From the NCBI GenBank assembly GCA_910578605.1, contig CAJTQG010000025.1, positions 1-38,855 of the forward strand: a DNA stretch of 38,855 nt, read 5' to 3'. The stretch comes from an uncultured Lachnospiraceae bacterium. Lineage in GTDB: Bacteria; Bacillota; Clostridia; Lachnospirales; Lachnospiraceae. Below the pieces are notes generated by a model. The model had not been told where the DNA came from. It saw only the letters and a list, made by a program, of their open reading frames with translations, and ran no database searches. Numbering within the stretch: position 1 is the stretch's first letter; each line of letters begins with the position of its first letter. Both the position numbers and the translations under genes were made by a program. Shown one piece after another: positions 33,101 to 38,855 of the stretch.

Positions 33101-34390
33101 ATGGCTTCATTTCAAGATTGTTCTATAAAATTCCCAAAAGGAGCACAGGATAACCAATTGGACTTAAAAAATCCAATTCTTTTTCTGGATGAAAAAAGCG
33201 AAACTTTTTATGCTTATGGAGACGGCAGCGTGATTTATAAATCCAAAGACCTTTTACAATGGTCTGCCATTCAGTTAGAAGGGGTATCCTTTTCTCATCC
33301 CTGCATTTCAAAATACAAGCATGAATATCGAATCTACAGCACTACAGAGGACGCCATCGTACTCTATACAGGCTTTTCGCCGGAGGGTCCCTTTGAATAC
33401 CGCTGTGTTGTTCTGAAAAGTCAGCCAGAATTAGAATTTTTTGCAGATTGTCCCAGTGTAGCTGTTGACGCAAAGACAGAACAGCAATATTTAATATGCG
33501 GCAAAAACGGTTCAGGTGTATTTGCCATTCCTTTAGACGTTTCTACCGGACTCTTGATGGCAAAATCCACGCCAATTTGCCTTGCCAGAAGACCAAAATG
33601 GATGAGCAGCGCAGTTAGTGAAGGTTTTATTGTGTATCATCCTACCACAAAATATTACTATTTGTTTGTCACTTACGGACAACAGGGCTGTGATTCTAAC
33701 ATTCGAGTTGCCCGCAGCAAAAATATTACAGGACCCTATGCAGATTCCAATGGAAAATCGCTGTTAGACTTGGATGATTTCCAGTGTAATATTGGACAGA
33801 TGTGCCTTTCTGGTTACCAATTTGACCAATCCTTCGGCTATATCTCACCAAGCCGCCCTAGTATAGTCAAAACGGCAAAGAACAGCTGGTATATTTCCCA
33901 TTCCATCAATCCAGTGGACGAGAACGATAAACCTAAAGAAGCTCTTATGCAAATTCGTGAAATCAAATGGTCCTCCACTGGCTGGCCGCTTCTGAGCCCT
34001 TGTGTATTTGCAGGGGAGCACACACAGCAAATGCAGAAGGAATGGCTTATAGGAGATTATGAATTTATTAAATTTAAACCAACTGTTCCTCAGGAAGTAT
34101 GCTACTATGTTGTCCTGCATTTGTTGGCTCCCATGGATGAAGATCCAAACACCCAAAAGGATGCCTGGGCATATGCTGTTCCAAAGGATTCTATGGGACG
34201 TGTGAACTTAGGGGAAAGTATCCGTGGCTCTTGGCGATTAATCAATGAAACCACATTAGAGATTACCTATTGGAACTATATCGAGACCTATCGCATTCTT
34301 CCGGCATGGGATACACAGTTAAACTGTGAGACCATTATTCTCACCGGAAAAGACAGCAACGGCTACGCATGTATGGCCAAAAAATATTAG
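33101..34390 (+). CDS. GH43-like protein with altered catalytic site
   Basis: The 429-residue protein is a five-blade beta-propeller of glycoside hydrolase family 43 type, followed by a C-terminal domain (from about 320, GDYEFIKFKPTVPQE) like that of arabinanases. It is a clear paralogue of the next gene. Shared blocks are ICLARRPK, YHPTTKYYYLFVTYG, SNIRVARSKNITGPYAD and SSTGWPLLSPCVFAGE. The position of the catalytic base, HDPAIY in the paralogue, reads KNPILF here (Asn24). The pKa-modulating Asp (Asp116, FFADCPSVAVD) and the acid Glu (Glu174, VSEGFIVYH) remain. The WGGNAIWAPDL block is also lost. No signal peptide is present. It may be a pseudo-enzyme, a sugar-binding partner of the next protein, or have another activity. 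Start ATG follows AAGGAG. Confidence 0.82.
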   Translation: MASFQDCSIKFPKGAQDNQLDLKNPILFLDEKSETFYAYGDGSVIYKSKDLLQWSAIQLEGVSFSHPCISKYKHEYRIYSTTEDAIVLYTGFSPEGPFEYRCVVLKSQPELEFFADCPSVAVDAKTEQQYLICGKNGSGVFAIPLDVSTGLLMAKSTPICLARRPKWMSSAVSEGFIVYHPTTKYYYLFVTYGQQGCDSNIRVARSKNITGPYADSNGKSLLDLDDFQCNIGQMCLSGYQFDQSFGYISPSRPSIVKTAKNSWYISHSINPVDENDKPKEALMQIREIKWSSTGWPLLSPCVFAGEHTQQMQKEWLIGDYEFIKFKPTVPQEVCYYVVLHLLAPMDEDPNTQKDAWAYAVPKDSMGRVNLGESIRGSWRLINETTLEITYWNYIETYRILPAWDTQLNCETIILTGKDSNGYACMAKKY

Positions 34391-34402
34391 GAGGCAAACG
34401 TT

Positions 34403-35740
34403 ATGAAATTAGAAGATATGAATTTACAATTTCCAGAGGAACCGATGCGTCCTATTGAAAAACCTGCTTTCAAGCCTGGACAGCCCCCTGAACTTCCTCA
34501 TGTACATACCTTATGGGGCGTGCACGACCCTGCTATCTATCACGATGAGGAGGACAATCAATACTATATTTATACTACGGGAGGCAACAGCCATCGCTCC
34601 AGCGATTTAATTACATGGAATATAATCGGACACGTTATGGATGACCCGCCAAAGGAATCCACCGACTGGGTGGGCGGCAATGCCATCTGGGCACCAGATT
34701 TAATAAAGGTTGGCAGCGAATATAGAATGTATGGCTCCAATTCTACTATTGGAGTGAGACAATCTTGTATCTTTCTTGCCACCTCTGATAAGCCGGAAGG
34801 ACCTTATCATTCCAAAGGCGTAGTATTAAAAACTGCCTACGACAGCCACTGCAACAGTATAGATGCCAATATAATCACAGAAGAAGGCACCGGACAGCAA
34901 TATATGGTTTATGGTTCCTTCTGGGGCGGTATACATATATTAAGGCTGAATAATGAAACTGGGTTTGCTGACGAGGAGGGCATTGGAACCTGTATTGCAA
35001 GACGTCCCAAATTTGCCGACTGCGCCATAGAAGGCCCATATATTCGATATAACCCGGATACTGGTTACTACTATCTATTTGTTTCCTACGCTTCCCTGAG
35101 AAGTGACTACAATATCCGAGTAGGCAGAAGCCGCAATCTATTCGGTCCTTACTATGACCACAACGGAAGAGATATGCGGGACTTAGAGGATTATAACAAT
35201 GATTTGGGCTATATGGTTGCCTGTGGATATCAATTCAGCGGAGGAACCAGCTGGATGGGGCCTGGCCACAATTCGGTACTGAGAGATTTTGACAATCAAT
35301 GGTATCTTGTCTGTCATATCCGAGATGAGTTCTTTAAAACCGGAACAATGTCCACTATGCATGTATACAAAATGGTATGGTCGGAGGACGGCTGGCCTAT
35401 GCTAAATCCTTCTCGCTATGCAGGGGAAAAAGAACAAGATTTCAAACCGGAATACATTCCGGGAAGTTACGAAAAAATCAAATTAACCCCAACTATTCCT
35501 CAAGGTATTCACAAATCTACCAAATGGGAATTGATGGAAAACGGTATGTTACAAAGCGGCTGTGTAATGGGACACTGGGAGCTTATTGACTCCTCCACAA
35601 TTTGTTTATCCTACGGCAATATTGTAGAATACTGCAAACTTTCTGTTATCTGGGATTGGGATTTATGGAAACCCACTATCTCCTTTACCGGAAAAGACCA
35701 GATGGGAATCTGTGTCTGGGGTAAACGCATAGAAGAATAA
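34403..35740 (+). CDS. GH43 family glycoside hydrolase (arabinanase/arabinofuranosidase/xylosidase type)
   Basis: GH43 enzymes cleave arabinan or xylan side chains by an inverting mechanism. The 445 residues show all three catalytic acids: Asp42 (WGVHDPAIYHDE), Asp154 (NSIDANIITEE) and Glu210 (CAIEGPYIRYNP). GGNAIWAPDLIKV, MVYGSFWGGIHIL and MGPGHNSVLRD match endo-arabinanase-like members. A C-terminal beta domain starts at about 350 (GSYEKIKLTPTIPQG). No signal peptide is present, so it should act on imported oligosaccharides in the cytoplasm. It starts 12 bases after the first GH43 gene behind AGGAGG. No transporter or regulator for the sugar is in view. Confidence 0.9.
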   Translation: MKLEDMNLQFPEEPMRPIEKPAFKPGQPPELPHVHTLWGVHDPAIYHDEEDNQYYIYTTGGNSHRSSDLITWNIIGHVMDDPPKESTDWVGGNAIWAPDLIKVGSEYRMYGSNSTIGVRQSCIFLATSDKPEGPYHSKGVVLKTAYDSHCNSIDANIITEEGTGQQYMVYGSFWGGIHILRLNNETGFADEEGIGTCIARRPKFADCAIEGPYIRYNPDTGYYYLFVSYASLRSDYNIRVGRSRNLFGPYYDHNGRDMRDLEDYNNDLGYMVACGYQFSGGTSWMGPGHNSVLRDFDNQWYLVCHIRDEFFKTGTMSTMHVYKMVWSEDGWPMLNPSRYAGEKEQDFKPEYIPGSYEKIKLTPTIPQGIHKSTKWELMENGMLQSGCVMGHWELIDSSTICLSYGNIVEYCKLSVIWDWDLWKPTISFTGKDQMGICVWGKRIEE

Positions 35741-35752
35741 ATCAGCAAAAAC

Positions 35753-35789
35753 AAGGTGATACTTACCATTTGATGGAAAGTATCACCTT
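35753..35789 (+). terminator. Strong intrinsic terminator, probably bidirectional
   Basis: Perfect 12-bp arms AAGGTGATACTT (35753-35764) and AAGTATCACCTT (35778-35789) with a 13-base loop, followed by ATTTTTTTATTTTT. The minus strand also ends in TTGTTTTTG, so it can serve both the GH43 pair and the converging amidase gene. Confidence 0.93.
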
Positions 35790-35844
35790 ATTTTTTTATT
35801 TTTATTTTTTTCTAATAATTTATAGAATTTAATTTAACAGCAGG

Positions 35845-38538
35845 TTATTTCTGAACTGTAATCTTACAGGTCTTCTTCTTTCCTCCGGTTGCCTTCACAG
35901 TAATTTTTGCTGTTCCTTTTTTTATTCCCTTCACTCTTCCATAGGCATCTACAGTGGCCACACTCTTCTTATTAGAGCTATAACTTAAATTTCCGGTAGT
36001 GCTTTTAGGAGAAATCGTTGCTTTTAATTGCACAGTCTCCCCTACCTTCAATTTCAGCTTTGTGCTGGCAAGCTTCACTGACTTTGCTTTCTTAGCTGCA
36101 GTGACAACATTCACCTTCACTTTCTTTTGAATCGTTCCATCTTTTGTGATGAATGTTATGGTGGCACTTCCCTTCTTCTTTGCTTTAATCACTCCCTTAG
36201 AAGAAATGGATACAATAGAAGAATGGGAACTCACCCGATATATGCTTTGACTTACATTTGCTGGTTTCACTGAAGTGACAATCTTTGTGGTTTTTCCTTT
36301 CTTTAAATATATGGTAGACTGATTGCTTCCCACCTTCTTTGCTATACTGATGCTTTTCACTTTAGGAGTAATGGTTATAGTACATGAACTTCGAAAACCA
36401 TTCACGGATTTTCCGGTAATGACCACCGTTCCCGCCTTTTTACCTGTCACCTTGCCATTGGCATCCACTGTGGCTACCTTTGTATTGCTGCTGCTCCAGC
36501 TAACATCCTGATTAGATGCACTGCTTGGGCTAAATGTAGCAGTCAAATATTTTGTACATCCCGCCGGCATAGAAAATTTTCCGGCGCAAAGCTTTATTCC
36601 CTGCTCCTGTGTGGACACATGCACAACAACACCAAGTTTTTTTCCACATCCATTCTCCTTGGAGTCTATATAGATTTTGGCATCTCCGTTCCCCACTGCC
36701 TTCACTACACCATTCTGGTCAACTGTTGCCACATTTTTGTTGCTGCTAGTCCATTTTAAAGTAACTTTTGTCCCAGGTTCAGAAGTAACTGTAGGCACAA
36801 TCACACGACTGCTGCCAATCAACATATTATATTCTGACATAGGTGTTGTAATCTTAGTAACTTGTGGATTGGTCACTTTTATCATATAGAGAATCTCTCC
36901 CACTCTGACCAAACCATATCCGGGATTTTCTGCCAAAACACTATTCTCCTCCACCGATATAGCATCACATTCTACATATGTGATTTCTCCCTTATTCCAA
37001 CTTGTCATATCCTCCTTCTCCCCAACAAACATATCTTTTATATGGCTTTCCGTTATATTTTCATAACCGTTTACACCATCCTCCACAATAATCAGTCCAT
37101 AGTTGATACAACCGGATGCTGTCTTCATAGTAATGATGGAATATCCGTCCTCATTAGCAGAGAATGTCAAATCCTCCCAAAGAGCAATTACATTGCCATC
37201 ATCGCTCACAATCTCCCAATCCTCCACACTGCCGGAAGGGGTTACGGTGAGCCCAAATACGTCCTTCAGATTTCCCTTGTAGCCTTTAGAAACCTTAACA
37301 GCACTTCGCTTCATATTGATTCTAGTAGTATAATGTGTAACCGTAACATCACAATTTACTTTTATCTGATTGGCATTTGTAACCGTTATTGTAGCCTCCC
37401 CCTCAGACACACCAGTAATGACACCATAGGCATCTACCTTTGCCACTGAAGTATCACTGCTTTTATAGGTAAGCTTATTGTCTCCTAACATAGTAGGCTC
37501 CATCCACGAGGACAATATTTTTTTATTGTTTGTTCCTACATTCACGGTCAGTTTACCGCTGCTGATTGTTAGTTTGCTGGCGGCTTTTTTTACATCTACC
37601 TTACAAAAGGCTGTGTATCCATTTGCAGTGGTAGCCGTGATAATCGCCTGACCTTCCGCCACGCCCTTTACTACCCCTTTAGAGGAAACTGTAGCAATTC
37701 CTTTATTGCTAGTTTTCCATTTTAATGTATTTTTCACTACACTTTGTGGTGTAAACACAGGCTTTAATGTTATAGTTTTACCAATATTGACCCCTGCCTC
37801 CCTAGCAGAAAATTCTAAATTGCTCGGATAAACAGCGGCGGCATCCAATCCAAAATATTTTGCGATAGCTCTGGCGTCCGCCTGTCCCATTTCCTTTAAT
37901 TTTGATTCATTATCCAAAAACTTTGCACTGTCCGTTTTACTTGTCACAAAAGCATGTTCAATAATCATTCCTGGAATTTTATTTCCCACACATCCGCTGA
38001 TTACAGAATAGTAATCTGCGCTCCCTCCAAAGGAATACTTTGTTCCCAATGTATTATTTCTTGTATAGGTACCTCTTCTCTGCAAGCCAAGCTCCTCCAA
38101 GCCATCTAAAATATAATTTGCCAGCTTTGTAGATCTACCCTTCATATCTTGATAATTACTTTGAGTGATGTACACCAAGGAACCACTTGTAGAACTGTTT
38201 CCTATGGCATTATTATGAAAGCTTATAAAAAAATCGGCTTTATTTTTCACAGCTATGTTGGACCGCTGATTTAATGTAAGATAAGTATCACTATCCCTTG
38301 TCATAATAACTTTAATACCCCCATATTTTTTCAGCTCATCCCTGCAATACTGTGCAATTTTTAAATTATACTTTTTTTCCTGCCCGCCATAATAACCTAT
38401 TGCTCCTGGGTCATGCCCTCCATGCCCTGGGTCTAACACAACCACTATATCCTTTGCAAATGTCTGAACACTGCTGCCGCCCAGACATAACATAATCACC
38501 ATTATCACTAACCAACCAAATCGTTTTCTTCTCTTCAT
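35845..38538 (-). CDS. Secreted N-acetylmuramoyl-L-alanine amidase (Amidase_3) with Big_2 repeats
   Basis: The enzyme cleaves the amide bond between N-acetylmuramic acid and L-alanine in peptidoglycan. With the ATG at 38538 (after GAAGGACAG; a TTG 15 codons earlier has no ribosome site) the product is about 897 residues. A signal peptide occupies 1-28 (RRKRFGWLVIMVIMLCLGG). The Amidase_3 domain (about 30-218) has zinc ligands His39 (LDPGHGG), Glu54 (QEKKYNL) and His108 (ISFHNNA), plus catalytic Glu194 (GMIIEHAFV). After it come eight bacterial Ig-like units of about 80-85 residues. Six have clear Big_2 signatures (such as WSSSNTKVATVDANGKVTG, KKAGTVVITGKS); the third and fourth are degenerate. 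The C-terminus is very Lys-rich with no LPXTG, so retention would be by charge or the repeats. Confidence 0.93.
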   Translation of the reverse strand: MKRRKRFGWLVIMVIMLCLGGSSVQTFAKDIVVVLDPGHGGHDPGAIGYYGGQEKKYNLKIAQYCRDELKKYGGIKVIMTRDSDTYLTLNQRSNIAVKNKADFFISFHNNAIGNSSTSGSLVYITQSNYQDMKGRSTKLANYILDGLEELGLQRRGTYTRNNTLGTKYSFGGSADYYSVISGCVGNKIPGMIIEHAFVTSKTDSAKFLDNESKLKEMGQADARAIAKYFGLDAAAVYPSNLEFSAREAGVNIGKTITLKPVFTPQSVVKNTLKWKTSNKGIATVSSKGVVKGVAEGQAIITATTANGYTAFCKVDVKKAASKLTISSGKLTVNVGTNNKKILSSWMEPTMLGDNKLTYKSSDTSVAKVDAYGVITGVSEGEATITVTNANQIKVNCDVTVTHYTTRINMKRSAVKVSKGYKGNLKDVFGLTVTPSGSVEDWEIVSDDGNVIALWEDLTFSANEDGYSIITMKTASGCINYGLIIVEDGVNGYENITESHIKDMFVGEKEDMTSWNKGEITYVECDAISVEENSVLAENPGYGLVRVGEILYMIKVTNPQVTKITTPMSEYNMLIGSSRVIVPTVTSEPGTKVTLKWTSSNKNVATVDQNGVVKAVGNGDAKIYIDSKENGCGKKLGVVVHVSTQEQGIKLCAGKFSMPAGCTKYLTATFSPSSASNQDVSWSSSNTKVATVDANGKVTGKKAGTVVITGKSVNGFRSSCTITITPKVKSISIAKKVGSNQSTIYLKKGKTTKIVTSVKPANVSQSIYRVSSHSSIVSISSKGVIKAKKKGSATITFITKDGTIQKKVKVNVVTAAKKAKSVKLASTKLKLKVGETVQLKATISPKSTTGNLSYSSNKKSVATVDAYGRVKGIKKGTAKITVKATGGKKKTCKITVQK

Positions 38539-38756
38539 CTGTCCTTCACCTTCCTCTTTATTTTCATTGGGTAATCTCCCCAACTTGATTGTTTTGCACT
38601 GTGCACTTGCTCCTTAAAAACAATGAACAAAACACAACATTTATCTCAATGTTTTTGCAATTTCCCATTGCCTAATATTTCCTCTGTTTCATAAACAGTC
38701 AATCAATTCTATATAAAATGTATAAAAAACGAAAAAGATTTCTTTATAAAATAAAC
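38539..38756 (-). promoter_or_regulatory. Upstream region of the amidase gene
   Basis: A candidate promoter on the minus strand is TTGACT (38697-38702), 17-base spacer, AATATT (38674-38679), which leaves a leader of about 130 bases. The -10 is poor. No other feature was recognised. Confidence 0.35.
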
Positions 38757-38789
38757 AAAAAAAGCCTGAAGCATTAAGCCTGGCTTTTT
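38757..38789 (-). terminator. Intrinsic terminator after the tRNA gene
   Basis: On the minus strand, AAAAAGCC and GGCTTTTT arms with a 15-base loop end in TTTTTTTG. It lies just after the tRNA 3' end and before the amidase promoter region. Confidence 0.8.
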
Positions 38790-38802
38790 CATATAAGTTA
38801 AG

Positions 38803-38855
38803 TGCAGGAAAAGGGACTTGAACCCTCATGATATTGCTATCACACGGACCTGAAC
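38803..38855 (-). tRNA. tRNA 3' end, probably tRNA-Leu (partial)
   Basis: The minus strand shows the T-arm GAGGGTTCAAGTCCCTT, a 3' acceptor strand TTCCTGC with discriminator A, and a long variable arm (GTGTGATAGCAATATCAT), so this is a class II tRNA. GGGTTCAAGTCCC is typical of bacterial tRNA-Leu; Ser or Tyr are less likely. CCA is not encoded. The anticodon and 5' half lie beyond the window, so identity is not proven. Confidence 0.75.

Noticed and set aside
1..38855. CRISPR array, insertion sequence, prophage or integrase
   Set aside because: No spaced direct repeats of CRISPR size, no transposase and no phage gene were seen on either strand.

Overview
The window is chromosomal DNA from a low-GC Gram-positive anaerobe, most likely a Clostridia / Lachnospiraceae gut bacterium. 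The evidence is AT-rich coding sequence with Clostridia-type proteins (HemZ, a uridine kinase fused to a ThrRS-like N-terminus, TatD-linked radical SAM, Mini-III, a short RpoD), strong GGAGG ribosome sites, a Cys T-box leader and typical sigma-A promoters. No phage, insertion sequence, CRISPR array or plasmid gene was seen, so this is mostly core genome with a few accessory genes. Family assignments come from motif recognition, not from database searches.

Layout. 1-3950 (minus): cysE-cysS-mrnC-rlmB, behind a promoter and a T-box leader whose candidate specifier is the Cys codon UGC. 3977-4169: a structured element with perfect 18-bp terminal inverted repeats; a half copy lies at 12140-12207. 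4206-5618 (minus): a secreted BspA-type leucine-rich-repeat gene interrupted by one in-frame TGA. 5871-6305 (plus): a Cys-rich DUF3795-like protein. 6313-7664 (minus): maf and a TatD-associated radical SAM gene, separated by a 10-bp-phased AT repeat. 7814-8644 (minus): a pyridoxal/pyridoxamine kinase. 8825-10123 (minus): an ECF-sigma-like protein fused to a membrane anchor and a Thr/Ser-rich tail. 10216-12014 (minus): a small PF06541-like membrane protein and glyA. 12270-13256 (minus): a membrane-anchored C39-like peptidase.

13417-21798 (minus) is a conserved block: rel - MBL hydrolase - hemZ - HD-GYP protein - hisS - aspS. It combines the stringent response, a possible c-di-GMP phosphodiesterase and two tRNA synthetases. 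22030-24817 (plus): a CNNM/CorC-type membrane protein, then pyrB-pyrI, the catalytic and regulatory chains of aspartate transcarbamoylase. 24863-25202 (minus): RNase P RNA. 25284-31869 (minus): dgt - dnaG - rpoD - trmK - uridine kinase, a version of the macromolecular synthesis operon. 32115-32831 (minus): deoD. 33101-35740 (plus): two intracellular GH43 paralogues, ending at a strong terminator. 35845-38538 (minus): a secreted N-acetylmuramoyl-L-alanine amidase with Big_2 repeats. 38803-38855 (minus): the 3' end of a tRNA, probably tRNA-Leu, cut by the window edge.

The most unusual items are the membrane-tethered sigma-like protein (8825-10123), the GH43 pair in which the first copy has lost its catalytic Asp, the dispersed palindromic element, and the LRR gene with a single in-frame stop.
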